DNA from: Diaphorobacter sp. HDW4A
GTDB taxonomy: Bacteria; Pseudomonadota; Gammaproteobacteria; Burkholderiales; Burkholderiaceae_C
Direction of reading: 5' to 3'
Assembly (NCBI RefSeq): GCF_011305995.1
Contig: NZ_CP049910.1
Span: 3,968,001 to 4,032,000, forward strand
Length of the DNA: 64,000 bases
The stretch's first letter is position 1, and each line of letters starts with the position of its first letter. The translations under genes and the position numbers were made by a program. Of this stretch, positions 48,301-56,456 are shown in pieces. The notes beneath the pieces are model-generated. The model searched no databases and was not told where the DNA came from. It worked only from the letters and a program-made list of their open reading frames with translations.

Positions 48301-48695
48301 GCGGTGTGGGGAAGTCGGTCCTGAATTTTTCTTCAGTGCGCAGTAGCAGGAATCCTGCCAACATGATCGCTCTGTCCAATAGGAGCACTATGCCGCCGCT
48401 CACCATGGAACAGCCGCCGGGAAATCCCTGACAGACAAATGCACCAACCACCGTGGCACTGCTCACACGACGACACATACCGGATCCCGGCATGTGATTC
48501 CACAACCATTCAAGGGGAATCCGTGCATCCATCGACACACGCACCACACCAAACTTCACTTGGCGAAAGCCCGGCCAACGTCAAGTATCAAGCACCCGTG
48601 GCCATGCAATGAAACGCATGGACGAAAAAAAAACCGCCACTCCGAAGAGCAGCGGCTTTCACATCTAACTCAAGCTGGCAGAAGCCAGCCAGAAA
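48301..48695. other. Intergenic region between the porin gene and the peptide importer operon
   Basis: These 395 bases contain the porin terminator near the right end and the upstream region of dppB on the left. A short palindrome GCAGGA-A-TCCTGC lies at 48346-48358. I see no convincing promoter boxes and no gene; open frames here overlap the terminator and lack ribosome sites. Confidence 0.6.
48624..48658 (-). terminator. Rho-independent terminator of the porin gene
   Basis: On the minus strand CCGCTGCTC, loop TTCG, GAGTGGCGG (two G-T wobbles) forms a nine-pair stem with a stable UUCG-type tetraloop. It is followed by nine T. It lies 37 nt after the porin stop. Confidence 0.9.
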
Positions 48696-49733
48696 TTAGA
48701 AGGAGTGGCGGATACCAACTTGCAGGCCGGTCTGAGCCTTGCCAGCGCCAGGGCCTTCTGTGTTCAGCTGCTTGCTAGCCAGACCCAGATTTGCGCCGTC
48801 CTTGTTCTTCAGGTACGACACATTGCCGTACACGGCAGTGCGCTTGGACAGGTTGTACACGTAGCCCAGGCTCAGCTGATGCGACTTGGCATCGTCAAAT
48901 GCCTTTTGGTCGTACAGAGCGTACTGGATCTTGACTTCGCCAGCGCCCACTGGAGCCGAAGCGCCCAGCATGTAAGCGTTGACCTTCTGGTTAGGAGCGC
49001 CGTCGATCTTGTCCTTGGTCTGTTGAACGATACCGTTCAGCTTCACAACGTTCAGGTTGTACGAAGCGCCCAGGGTGATGGCGTTGCGGTCGCGGTTAGC
49101 AGCAACGGTGTCACGGTCGTCGTACGACAGAGCAACGCTCAGAGGACCGTTGTCATATGCAACGTAACCACCGATGTAACGACCAGCGTGGCCGGAAGTT
49201 TGCTCGTCAAAACCGTAACCGATAGCGCCGTTGAAGCCGCCGAAGTTAGGTGTGTAGTACGAAACCATGTTGCTGGAACGGATGCCGTTTGCATCGCCAG
49301 CTGTACCGTACCAGTTGCTCCAGCCCATGAATTGGCCGATACCGGTTTGGTTGAACAGATCGTAGGAGCTGGTCTTCGTGTAGCCAGGAGTCAGGTCACG
49401 ACCCAGGCGCACTTCACCGAAACCGCCAGACAGGCTGACAGTCGAACGACGCTTGAAGTTGAAGCCAGCGGAATTGCCGTCATCACCGAACAGTTCGCCT
49501 TCCAGCCAGAAGCCAGCCTTCAGACCGCCACCCAGATCTTCCACGCCGCGGAAGCCGATGCGGCTTGTGTAGTTGCCGCTGGTGTACATGCCGTACTTGC
49601 TGTCGCCAGCTGCGTTGGCCTTGTTCACATAGCCGATACCAGTGTCGACGATACCGAACAGGGTCACGGAAGATTGAGCCATCGCAGCGCCGGAGGAAGC
49701 CAGCACAGCCAGGGCAATCAGTGATTTTTTCAT
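48696..49733 (-). CDS. Gram-negative general porin (Burkholderiales type)
   Basis: The 345-residue outer membrane protein begins with a signal peptide MKKSLIALAVLASSGAAMAQ followed by SSVTLFGIVDTGIGY, the hallmark of Burkholderiales trimeric porins (Omp32/OpcP type). It has alternating aromatic beta strands, an internal FGEVRLGRDLTPGY (strand/eyelet loop region), and ends in ...GIRHSF with the C-terminal Phe needed for BAM recognition. Codons are strongly biased, suggesting high expression. ATG 49733 has TTGGAG upstream. It is monocistronic, with its own terminator. In related species these porins are often anion-selective; selectivity is not provable here. Confidence 0.94.
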   Translation of the reverse strand: MKKSLIALAVLASSGAAMAQSSVTLFGIVDTGIGYVNKANAAGDSKYGMYTSGNYTSRIGFRGVEDLGGGLKAGFWLEGELFGDDGNSAGFNFKRRSTVSLSGGFGEVRLGRDLTPGYTKTSSYDLFNQTGIGQFMGWSNWYGTAGDANGIRSSNMVSYYTPNFGGFNGAIGYGFDEQTSGHAGRYIGGYVAYDNGPLSVALSYDDRDTVAANRDRNAITLGASYNLNVVKLNGIVQQTKDKIDGAPNQKVNAYMLGASAPVGAGEVKIQYALYDQKAFDDAKSHQLSLGYVYNLSKRTAVYGNVSYLKNKDGANLGLASKQLNTEGPGAGKAQTGLQVGIRHSF

Positions 49734-50040
49734 TGCGAGTTACTCCAAGGTTAAACAGAGGGCCCTGGATCAAGGGGACTAGAGGCACATACTTCTGTGC
49801 AGCCCGCCGGTTCCCCCGGGCCAACCTCCTGGTGGGGAAGTTAGTCCTATTGCAACAGACGCCGCGATGTTTCGCAAAGGAATTCCCTCACAAAGGGCTG
49901 AAAAGCCAGAATTCCGTTGCGGTGCTGCAACACCTTCAGCACCAAGTTAAAGCACCCAAATGGTGCCACGTCAACCCGGTAATACGGCTATTTTTGTAAA
50001 CAACCTGCAGTTGAATCGATTCTGCCGACAATGTCACCCA
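49734..50040. other. Intergenic region between divergent porin and coq7, with a porin leader hairpin
   Basis: These 307 bases separate the divergent porin and coq7 genes. A minus-strand promoter candidate for the porin is TTGCGA (49877-49872), a 17-nt spacer and TGCAAT (49854-49849), a moderate match. It would give a leader of about 110 nt. GC-rich bases at 49802-49820 can fold into a hairpin within it. No coding sequence is seen. Confidence 0.45.
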
Positions 50041-50658
50041 ATGGACCACATTCTCACCGCTGCAGACGCCGCGCTTCGCACCCTTTTTACCTCCCCAAGG
50101 GCAAGTGAGCCCTCGCCCGCAGGCAGTTTCGAGGAGCCCCGGCTGAACGACGAGGAGCGCCGGCTCTCCGGTGCGTTGATGCGTGTGAACCACGTTGGTG
50201 AGGTCTGCGCGCAGGCGCTGTACCTCTCCCAAGCGGCGGTCACCCGGGATCCGCAGTTGCGCGCAAGCTTGCTGGAGTCGGCCCGGGAAGAGCTGGACCA
50301 TCTGGCCTGGACTCGCGAGCGTCTCGATGCCCTTGGAAGCCGCCCCAGTCTGCTGAACCCACTGTGGTTTGCGGGCGCCTTCGCCATCGGCCTCGGCGCG
50401 GCGAAGGTCAGCGACCGGATCAGCCTCGGATTTGTAGTGGAAACCGAACGCCAGGTATCCGAGCATTTGCAGGGCCACCTCGGCAGCCTGCCCCAAGCAG
50501 ATACTTCTTCAAGGCAGGTAGTTGCCCGAATGCAACAGGACGAGGAGCGCCATGCCGCCCAAGCGCTTGCCGCGGGGGCGCAGGAACTGCCCGCTCCTGC
50601 CCGGCTGCTCATGAAGGTAGCCGCCAAGGTCATGACGACCACGGCCCACTATATATAG
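50041..50658 (+). CDS. coq7: 2-polyprenyl-3-methyl-6-methoxy-1,4-benzoquinone monooxygenase (demethoxyubiquinone hydroxylase)
   Basis: Coq7 adds the C6 hydroxyl in ubiquinone synthesis. The 205-residue di-iron protein has the expected pair of helices, with iron ligands in [47 protein letters not shown] and [13 protein letters not shown]. The form with an N-terminal extension before the four-helix domain is common in betaproteobacteria, which use Coq7 instead of UbiF. ATG 50041 ([12 protein letters not shown]) is the family start. It is divergent from the porin. Confidence 0.94.
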   Translation: MDHILTAADAALRTLFTSPRASEPSPAGSFEEPRLNDEERRLSGALMRVNHVGEVCAQALYLSQAAVTRDPQLRASLLESAREELDHLAWTRERLDALGSRPSLLNPLWFAGAFAIGLGAAKVSDRISLGFVVETERQVSEHLQGHLGSLPQADTSSRQVVARMQQDEERHAAQALAAGAQELPAPARLLMKVAAKVMTTTAHYI

Positions 50659-50691
50659 AGCCTCAGACCAACGCCTTAGGGAACGGGAATT

Positions 50692-51141
50692 TCAGCCCTC
50701 GACGATTTCGAATCCGGTGGTGATCTCTGCCGTCTTGCCCAACATGATGCTGGCAGAGCAGTATTTCTCGTGACTCATCGCAATTGCGCGCTCCACCGCT
50801 GCGGACGGGATGCCCTTGCCGGTCACGGTGAATTGCATGTGGATCTTGGTGAACACCTTGGGGTCGGTGTCCGCACGCTCCGACGTGAGTTTGACGCTGC
50901 AACCACGCACATCATGTCGGCCACGCTTGAGGATCAACACCACGTCATAAGCCGTGCAGCCGCCGGTGCCGGCCAACACCGTCTCCATGGGGCGCGGCGC
51001 AAAATTCTGGCCTCCGTTCTGCGGATTGGCCGAATCGGGCGCGCCGTCCATGGTCAGAACATGGCCGCTACCGGTCTCCGCCACAAAGCCCATCCCGGAG
51101 CGGGTTCCCGAGTTGCCGGTCCAGCTGACTGTGCATTCCAT
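50692..51141 (-). CDS. OsmC/YhfA-family protein
   Basis: The 149-residue protein shows the OsmC fold pattern with the two reactive cysteines: GGCTAYDVVLILKRGR near the middle and SHEKYCSASIMLGKTA near the C-terminus. OsmC proteins are thiol-dependent peroxidases for organic hydroperoxides; the YhfA branch has unproved activity. Three in-frame ATG codons lie in a row (51147, 51144, 51141). The last is best spaced from GAGAGGA and begins MECTVSW. It converges with coq7 and is divergent from ilvA. Confidence 0.88.
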   Translation of the reverse strand: MECTVSWTGNSGTRSGMGFVAETGSGHVLTMDGAPDSANPQNGGQNFAPRPMETVLAGTGGCTAYDVVLILKRGRHDVRGCSVKLTSERADTDPKVFTKIHMQFTVTGKGIPSAAVERAIAMSHEKYCSASIMLGKTAEITTGFEIVEG

Positions 51142-51249
51142 CATCATTCCTCTCAAAACTGACTCATCAACGCAACACCATGTCGCGTGACGAAGAATTC
51201 ATGCTGATTTTGCTGCATCGCAGCAAGATTTGGGAGTAGAATTCAACTC

Positions 51250-51279
51250 ATGCGCCAAACAACGCTGACAACAGTTTGA
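51250..51279 (+). CDS. Candidate leader peptide of ilvA, threonine-rich
   Basis: A nine-codon frame, MRQTTLTTV, ends in TGA. Four of nine codons are threonine (ACA ACG, then ACA ACA), with one Leu and one Val. It begins 13 nt after GGGAG and precedes a hairpin and a strong terminator upstream of threonine ammonia-lyase. Leader peptides rich in the regulated amino acid are the mark of ribosome-mediated attenuation, as in E. coli thrL. Translation is inferred and not proved. Confidence 0.5.
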   Translation: MRQTTLTTV

Positions 51280-51293
51280 TTTGTTTGGTGCGC
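51251..51293 (+). promoter_or_regulatory. Leader hairpin overlapping the ilvA leader peptide
   Basis: TGCGCCAAAC (51251-51260) can pair with GTTTGGTGCGC (51283-51293) with a two-base bulge. The left arm lies over the leader codons, so a ribosome stalled at the threonine codons would prevent the hairpin forming. A smaller hairpin TCCATC/GATGGA (51305-51325) follows. I could not identify the anti-terminator pairing with certainty. One alternative is GCCAAA (51254-51259) with TTTGGC (51326-51331). Confidence 0.45.
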
Positions 51294-51327
51294 CGATTGT
51301 CTCCTCCATCTCCTCAAAGGATGGATT

Positions 51328-51362
51328 TGGCCCCGGGCTTCACAGCTTGGGGCCATTTTTTT
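51328..51362 (+). terminator. Intrinsic terminator in the ilvA leader (attenuator candidate)
   Basis: TGGCCCC (51328-51334) pairs perfectly with GGGGCCA (51349-51355), loop 14 nt, followed by seven T. It is on the plus strand, 104 nt before the ilvA start. The gene on its left is divergent, so no other plus-strand gene needs it. It must either attenuate ilvA or end a small RNA starting near 51245, where TAGAAT (51237-51242) is a possible -10 box. Confidence 0.8.
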
Positions 51363-51466
51363 GCCTTTTTGAACATCGACTGTCTGCATTACCAGCGCGC
51401 AGGCCAGCTTGTTCCTATGATGGCGGCCCAAGCAACTGCCATCGATCAGTGCCACCGGACCGCCAG

Positions 51467-53041
51467 ATGACAAACAAACAACAGACACTCAGCCCCTTCG
51501 ACTATCTTAAAAAGATCCTGACCGCCCGCGTCTATGACGTCGCCGTCGAGTCCGATCTCCAGATCGCCAAGGCACTCAGCCGACGCCTGCACAACAAGGT
51601 GCTGCTCAAGCGCGAAGACCAGCAACCCGTGTTCAGCTTCAAGCTGCGCGGCGCCTACAACAAGATGGCGCAACTCACACCGGAGCAACTGGCCCGAGGC
51701 GTCATTTGCGCATCCGCCGGCAACCACGCACAAGGTGTGGCGATGAGCGCATCCAAGCTCGGCACGCGAGCCGTGATTGTGATGCCAACCACGACGCCTC
51801 AATTGAAAATCGACGCAGTGAAAACCCTTGGCGGCGAGGTGGTGCTGAGCGGCGAAAGCTACAACGACGCCTATGACCACGCGGCCAAACTGCAGAAGGA
51901 AGAAGGCCTGACCTTTGTGCATCCATTCGATGACCCGGACGTGATCGCGGGCCAAGGCACGATCGCCATGGAGGTGCTGCGCCAGCTCCAGTCGCTTGGC
52001 AGCAACAAGCTCGACGCGGTGTTCGTCGCCATCGGCGGCGGCGGCCTGATCTCGGGCGTGGCCAACTACATCAAGGCTGTGCGCCCTGACATCAAGGTGA
52101 TCGGCGTGCAGATGAACGACTCGGACGCGATGATGCAGTCGGTGAAGGCGCACCAGCGTGTGACGCTGCCCGATGTCGGTCTGTTCTCGGACGGCACGGC
52201 CGTGAAGCTGGTCGGTGAAGAAACCTTCCGTGTGGCCAGTGGTCTGGTAGATGAGTATGTCGTCGTGGACACCGATGCCGTCTGCGCTGCGATCAAGGAT
52301 GTCTTCGTGGACACGCGCTCCATCGTCGAGCCTGCGGGCGCCATGTCGGTCGCGGCCATCAAGCAATATGTTGCCAAGAACAAGACCAAGGGCGAGACCT
52401 ACGCCGCCATTCTGTGCGGAGCGAACATGAACTTCGACCGTCTGCGCTTCGTCGCTGAGCGCGCCGAGGTCGGTGAAGAGCGCGAAGCCCTGTTCGCCGT
52501 GACGATTCCCGAAGAGCGCGGCAGCTTCAAGCGCTTCTGCGAAGTGGTCGGCACCCTCCCCGGCGGCAGCCGCAACGTCACTGAGTTCAACTACCGTATC
52601 AGCGATGCCAAGCGCGCGCATGTATTCGTGGGCCTCACGACCCATGGCCGCGGCGAATCAGAAAAAATCGCGAAGAACTTCCAGAAGCACGGCTTCGACT
52701 CGCTTGATCTGACGCATGACGAACTGGCCAAGGAGCACCTGCGCCACCTCGTCGGCGGCCACTCGTCACTCGCGCAGGATGAACGCCTGATGCGCTTCAC
52801 CTTCCCCGAGCGTCCGGGCGCGCTGCTCAAGTTCCTGAGCCTGATGCAGCCACACTGGAACATCAGCCTGTTCCACTACCGCAACCAAGGCGCGGACTAC
52901 GGCCGGATCTTGGTGGGCATGCAAGTACCGCCCGAAGATGCGGCGGAGTTCGATCAGTTCCTCAAAGCACTGGGCTACCCTTTCGTTGAAGAGACGCTCA
53001 ACCCCGCTTATCGCTTGTTCCTGCAGGCCAACGGCAACTGA
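51467..53041 (+). CDS. ilvA: Threonine ammonia-lyase, biosynthetic
   Basis: IlvA deaminates threonine to 2-oxobutanoate, the committed step to isoleucine. The 524-residue protein has a PLP-binding fold II catalytic domain (residues about 1-330), with the lysine in PVFSFKLRGAYNKM and the glycine loop IGGGGLISG. Two ACT-like regulatory domains follow (about 340-524; TIPEERGSFKRFCEVVG and FTFPERPGALLKFLSL), which bind isoleucine and valine. Length fits the long, allosteric form. ATG 51467 begins MTNKQQTLSPFDYL; the frame is open to 51281 but crosses the terminator hairpin. Upstream leader elements suggest attenuation. The next genes are cobS and cobC. Confidence 0.95.
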   Translation: MTNKQQTLSPFDYLKKILTARVYDVAVESDLQIAKALSRRLHNKVLLKREDQQPVFSFKLRGAYNKMAQLTPEQLARGVICASAGNHAQGVAMSASKLGTRAVIVMPTTTPQLKIDAVKTLGGEVVLSGESYNDAYDHAAKLQKEEGLTFVHPFDDPDVIAGQGTIAMEVLRQLQSLGSNKLDAVFVAIGGGGLISGVANYIKAVRPDIKVIGVQMNDSDAMMQSVKAHQRVTLPDVGLFSDGTAVKLVGEETFRVASGLVDEYVVVDTDAVCAAIKDVFVDTRSIVEPAGAMSVAAIKQYVAKNKTKGETYAAILCGANMNFDRLRFVAERAEVGEEREALFAVTIPEERGSFKRFCEVVGTLPGGSRNVTEFNYRISDAKRAHVFVGLTTHGRGESEKIAKNFQKHGFDSLDLTHDELAKEHLRHLVGGHSSLAQDERLMRFTFPERPGALLKFLSLMQPHWNISLFHYRNQGADYGRILVGMQVPPEDAAEFDQFLKALGYPFVEETLNPAYRLFLQANGN

Positions 53042-53068
53042 TCGCACACAACAGTACCTGACGCTGAC

Positions 53069-53911
53069 ATGCAAGCGATTCGCCACTACCTGCTGGCCGT
53101 GCAGTTCTTCACGCGCATTCCGGTGAGCGGAAGGCTGGCGGACTGGGTTGGCTACAGCCCGGCCATGCTGCGCGCCAGCGCCGCACATTTCCCGGGTGTG
53201 GGCTGGCTGGTTGCGATGATCGCCGCCGCGAGCTTCGGCATGATCAGCTGGCTGCTGGGCCCCGCGCAAACCTTCACCCCACTGGTGGCCGCCGTGCTCA
53301 GCACAATCATCACCGTGCTCGCCACGGGAGGATTTCACGAGGACGGTCTGGCCGATGTCGCCGACGGTCTGGGCGGTGGCTATCAACGCGAGCGCGTGCT
53401 CGAAATCATGAAGGACTCCCGCGTCGGTGCATTCGGAGCCATGGCACTGGTGCTGGCGTTCGCGGCCAAGTTCGCACTGCTCGCGCAACTGGGAAATCAA
53501 AACCTGTCCGTCGCGCTCTGGTCGTTGCTCTGCGGCCATGTGGTGTCGCGCTTCTGGCCGCTGATCGCCGTGCGCACGCTGCCGCATGTGGGGGACACCG
53601 CCACCTCCAAGAGCAAGCCGCTGGCCGATCAGATCACCATGGGCGCGCTCATCACCGCGCTGCTCTGGTGCGTGATTCCGGTACTGCTGTTCGCGCTGGC
53701 GCTCGGTTGGCAGGCCGCCATCGCGGCGGCGGTCTGCAGCGGACTTGGAGCTGTGTGGATGCTCTGGCGCTTCCACAAGCGCCTGCAGGGCTTCACCGGC
53801 GATTGCCTCGGCACGATCCAGCAGGTGAGTGAAATTGCCTTCTATCTGGGCGTAGCCATCGCCGCCGGACAGCAGAAAATCTCGCCGATCCTGCCATGGC
53901 TGAACCTTTGA
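53069..53911 (+). CDS. cobS: Adenosylcobinamide-GDP ribazoletransferase (cobalamin synthase)
   Basis: CobS joins adenosylcobinamide-GDP with alpha-ribazole in the last stage of cobalamin assembly at the inner membrane. The 280-residue protein is hydrophobic, with the family N-terminus AVQFFTRIPVSGRL and the metal-binding GGFHEDGLADVADGLGGGY, then a motif DSRVGAFGAMALVLA. About seven membrane segments follow. It lies 27 nt after ilvA and overlaps cobC by 16 nt. Other cob genes are not in this window. Confidence 0.93.
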   Translation: MQAIRHYLLAVQFFTRIPVSGRLADWVGYSPAMLRASAAHFPGVGWLVAMIAAASFGMISWLLGPAQTFTPLVAAVLSTIITVLATGGFHEDGLADVADGLGGGYQRERVLEIMKDSRVGAFGAMALVLAFAAKFALLAQLGNQNLSVALWSLLCGHVVSRFWPLIAVRTLPHVGDTATSKSKPLADQITMGALITALLWCVIPVLLFALALGWQAAIAAAVCSGLGAVWMLWRFHKRLQGFTGDCLGTIQQVSEIAFYLGVAIAAGQQKISPILPWLNL

Positions 53912-54477
53912 CCACCCCGCACCTGTGGCTGGTGCGGCATGCACAACCATTGATAGCGCCCGGCGTCTGCTACGGAAGGCTCGACGTCGCCGCCGACACC
54001 GACCACACCCGATCCAGTGCATTGCGCCTGCACTCGGCCTTGCCGCCGCACGTCACCCAGATCCAGAGTTCCCCACTTCGCCGATGCCAGCAATTGGCGG
54101 ATGAACTGCGGTCGCTCCGCGCAAGCTCAACTCCAGTTCAGCTCGACGTGCGACTGCAGGAGATGGATTTCGGAGCTTGGGAAGACTGCCGCTGGGACGC
54201 CATCGCACGCGAAGAGATCGACGCTTGGACGAAGAATTTCGCCCACTTGCGCCCCGGCCAAGGTGAGTCGCTGCAGCAGATGCTCGTGCGTGTGGACCAA
54301 GCGTTGCAAGCTGCATGCAAACAAGGGAAAGATGCCGCCTGGATCACCCATGCGGGCGTGATCCGCTGCGTGCTCTGGCTTCTGCAGCATGGCCATCGAG
54401 AACCGCTGTCCAGCGAATGGACGATGGCAGCACCCGCGTTCGGCGAGTGGTTTCACCTTCCTCTCACGCCTCCTTGA
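53896..54477 (+). CDS. cobC: Alpha-ribazole phosphatase-like histidine phosphatase
   Basis: The 193-residue phosphatase has the phosphohistidine signature LWLVRHAQP at the N-terminus, the second-shell SSPLRRCQQLADEL and a C-terminal ITHAGVIRCVLW. CobC removes the 5' phosphate from alpha-ribazole-phosphate (or from cobalamin phosphate), next to the CobS step. The overlap with cobS supports that role over a generic phosphoglycerate mutase-like role. ATG 53896 is in a different frame from cobS. Confidence 0.86.
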   Translation: MAEPLTTPHLWLVRHAQPLIAPGVCYGRLDVAADTDHTRSSALRLHSALPPHVTQIQSSPLRRCQQLADELRSLRASSTPVQLDVRLQEMDFGAWEDCRWDAIAREEIDAWTKNFAHLRPGQGESLQQMLVRVDQALQAACKQGKDAAWITHAGVIRCVLWLLQHGHREPLSSEWTMAAPAFGEWFHLPLTPP

Positions 54478-54498
54478 TAGCTACTTAATTGAAAGCAA

Positions 54499-55089
54499 TC
54501 ATTGCCCCTGCGCGGGGTGCAGTTCAGGCGGTGCAATGCCGGGCGTCATGCCCTGCGGCATCATCGGCGACTGAACGGCGGGAGGAACCACCGTGGCAGG
54601 CGGTGGCTGATAGGCAGGTGGCGAAACAGGGAGGGCCGATGTGTTCGACGCAACCTTGAGCGGTATCTGCAGAGTCATCGAAGTGGGGCCTTTGAGATCG
54701 AATCCCAGCAACGCCTCACGCTTGTTCACCGACTGCAGCACCAAGCCTTCGGCTACCGTGGAGCCAACGCGGAAAGGCTTGGCTGGCTTGCCATCCACCT
54801 CGATCAACGCGGCGCCATGGCCGCTGCGTGTGCCGGCCAGCACGCCCACCAGCGTGTAACGCGTGGGCGCGACCGAAGCCACCTTGGCAACCACCTCCGT
54901 GCCGCCCAACAGACGCACCAGCGAGGACACATCCACAACCGTTGGCGCGACCGGTAGCGCGGGCGCGCCCTGCCCCAACTGGGAAGCAGAAAGCTTGAGG
55001 CCCCAGAAAACCACACAGGCAATCGCCAGAAACCACAAAACAAAGGTTCCGGCGCCCACCTTCCAACGGCTGTATGTGTTTGTCACCAT
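54499..55089 (-). CDS. gspC: Type II secretion system protein GspC (inner membrane, short form)
   Basis: The 196-residue protein has a short cytoplasmic N-terminus, one membrane helix (TFVLWFLAIACVVFWGLKL) and a homology region (SSLVRLLGGTEVVAKVASV, YTLVGVLAGTRSGHGAALIEV, FRVGSTVAEGLVLQSVNKRE). GspC of this type links the secretin GspD to the inner platform. Instead of the PDZ domain of long GspC proteins it ends in a proline-rich tail (YQPPPATVVPPAVQSP). It is divergent from gspG with 50 nt between starts. ATG 55089 is used because the helix follows; earlier frame residues look non-coding. Confidence 0.85.
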   Translation of the reverse strand: MVTNTYSRWKVGAGTFVLWFLAIACVVFWGLKLSASQLGQGAPALPVAPTVVDVSSLVRLLGGTEVVAKVASVAPTRYTLVGVLAGTRSGHGAALIEVDGKPAKPFRVGSTVAEGLVLQSVNKREALLGFDLKGPTSMTLQIPLKVASNTSALPVSPPAYQPPPATVVPPAVQSPMMPQGMTPGIAPPELHPAQGQ

Positions 55090-55139
55090 CACGCGATTAT
55101 GATGGACCCGATAACCACATTCCAAGTCGATTTGACGAC

Positions 55140-55592
55140 ATGCTGCAAACTGCCCAAGCTCTCGCCCGTTCCTCCCGCCGCAAAATCGCGCGCGGCTTTA
55201 CTCTGATCGAATTGATGGTCGTGCTCGTCATCATCGGCGTGCTCGCCGCGTTGATCGTGCCCAACGTGCTGGATCGCGCCGACGACGCCCGCGGCACGGC
55301 TGCACGCACCGACATCACCAACCTGATGCAGGCGCTCAAGATGTATCGCCTAGACAACCAGCGCTACCCCACGGCCGAGCAAGGCCTGCAAGCGCTGATC
55401 GCCAAGCCCGGCAGCGGCCCGGTGCCGAACAACTGGCGCCCGTATCTGGAGAAGCTGCCCAATGATCCATGGGGCCGTCCTTACCAATACCTCAGCCCCG
55501 GCGTGAAGGGCGAGGTGGATGTGATGTCCTTTGGCGCTGACGGTCAATCCGGCGGCGAAGGCAAGAACGCGGATGTGGGCAGTTGGCAGTAA
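55140..55592 (+). CDS. gspG: Type II secretion system major pseudopilin GspG
   Basis: The 150-residue prepilin has a leader ending in RG before FTLIELMVVLVIIGVLAALI, the class III cleavage site with Glu at position +5. PNNWRPYLEKLPNDPWGRPY and a Ca-binding C-terminus (FGADGQSGGEG) are typical of GspG. It polymerises into the periplasmic pseudopilus. It is the first of a plus-strand series gspG to gspE. ATG 55140 gives a leader of 18 residues; the frame is open 66 nt upstream. Confidence 0.96.
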   Translation: MLQTAQALARSSRRKIARGFTLIELMVVLVIIGVLAALIVPNVLDRADDARGTAARTDITNLMQALKMYRLDNQRYPTAEQGLQALIAKPGSGPVPNNWRPYLEKLPNDPWGRPYQYLSPGVKGEVDVMSFGADGQSGGEGKNADVGSWQ

Positions 55593-55659
55593 GCCCAGAC
55601 ATTGACCGTGTTCCGTGTCTTCATTTGATTTCAATTCGCAAGCGATTCCTTTCAGCACC

Positions 55660-56085
55660 ATGACGCGCGCACACCGTGGCTTCACGCTGCTGGAGCTGCT
55701 GGTGGTGCTGTCCATCGTGGCGCTCGCCACGGTCGGCGTGAGCTTCGCCATTCGCGACAGCGGCGCGACCGATCTGCAGCGCGAGGGCGAACGCCTCGCC
55801 GTGCTGCTCGAGACCGCGCGTGCACAATCGCGCGCATCAGGCACGACTGTGCGTTGGCGCACCACCGAGCAGGGATTCGTCTTCGAAGGCCTGCCCACGC
55901 TGAAGCTGCCCGGCAACTGGCTGGTCAACGGCTCGCGTACGAGCGGCCCCGCACAGTTATGGCTCGGGCCCGAGCCCATCATCAGCGCCCAGCAGGTCTG
56001 GGTCGTGAACGATGCCTATCCAGGACGTGCCGTGCGCGTGGGCACCGACGGCGTGCGCTCCTTCACCGTGGAAGCCATGCAATGA
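55660..56085 (+). CDS. gspH: Type II secretion system minor pseudopilin GspH
   Basis: The 141-residue prepilin is cleaved after HRG before FTLLELLVVLSIVALATVGV. The mature part (VWVVNDAYPGRAVRVGTDGV) is typical of GspH. ATG 55660 gives a seven-residue leader, the usual length; the GTG at 55615 would give 22 residues. It lies 67 nt after gspG and overlaps gspI (ATGA). Confidence 0.9.
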   Translation: MTRAHRGFTLLELLVVLSIVALATVGVSFAIRDSGATDLQREGERLAVLLETARAQSRASGTTVRWRTTEQGFVFEGLPTLKLPGNWLVNGSRTSGPAQLWLGPEPIISAQQVWVVNDAYPGRAVRVGTDGVRSFTVEAMQ

Positions 56086-56447
56086 GACAGAGAACATTGC
56101 AACGCGGTTTCACGCTGATCGAGGTGCTGGTCGCGCTCGCCATCGTCGCGATTGCGCTCATGGCGGGAACGCAGGCCACCTCAGCACTGATGACCAATGC
56201 CACCCGGCAGACCGATGTGATGCTCGGCCACATCTGCGCGCAGAACGAACTCGTGAAAGCCCGCCTGATGCGCGAGCTGCCGGCCTATGGCGATCAGCAG
56301 AGTCTGTGCGAGCAGGCCGGTCGGCGCTATCAGGTGGTGACCACGGTGTCGCCGCTGCCCAATCCGCAGTTCCGCCGCGTCGATGCCCAGGTTTTCGACG
56401 AGCGCTATCCAGTGATCCGCGTGTCCACCATCGTCGGACGGTATTGA
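56082..56447 (+). CDS. gspI: Type II secretion system minor pseudopilin GspI
   Basis: The 121-residue prepilin is cleaved after QRG before FTLIEVLVALAIVAIALMAG. VMLGHICAQNELVKARL is the conserved GspI region around the hydrophobic end of the pilin helix. With GspJ and GspK it forms the tip complex. ATG 56082 overlaps the gspH stop. Length fits (about 120). Confidence 0.93.
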   Translation: MRQRTLQRGFTLIEVLVALAIVAIALMAGTQATSALMTNATRQTDVMLGHICAQNELVKARLMRELPAYGDQQSLCEQAGRRYQVVTTVSPLPNPQFRRVDAQVFDERYPVIRVSTIVGRY

Positions 56448-56456
56448 AGAACCGAC

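Noticed and set aside
46999..48324. Plus-strand open frame opposite dppB
   Set aside because: Shadow of the permease gene; composition is rich in His, Gln and Arg and no domain is visible.
48494..48778. Small plus-strand open frame running through the porin terminator into the porin gene
   Set aside because: Covers a terminator hairpin, overlaps the porin gene antisense, and has no ribosome site.
54470..54505. AT-rich stretch TTGATAGCTACTTAATTG after cobC, reminiscent of a Comamonadaceae repeat
   Set aside because: Too short and without paired ends to assign to a repeat family.
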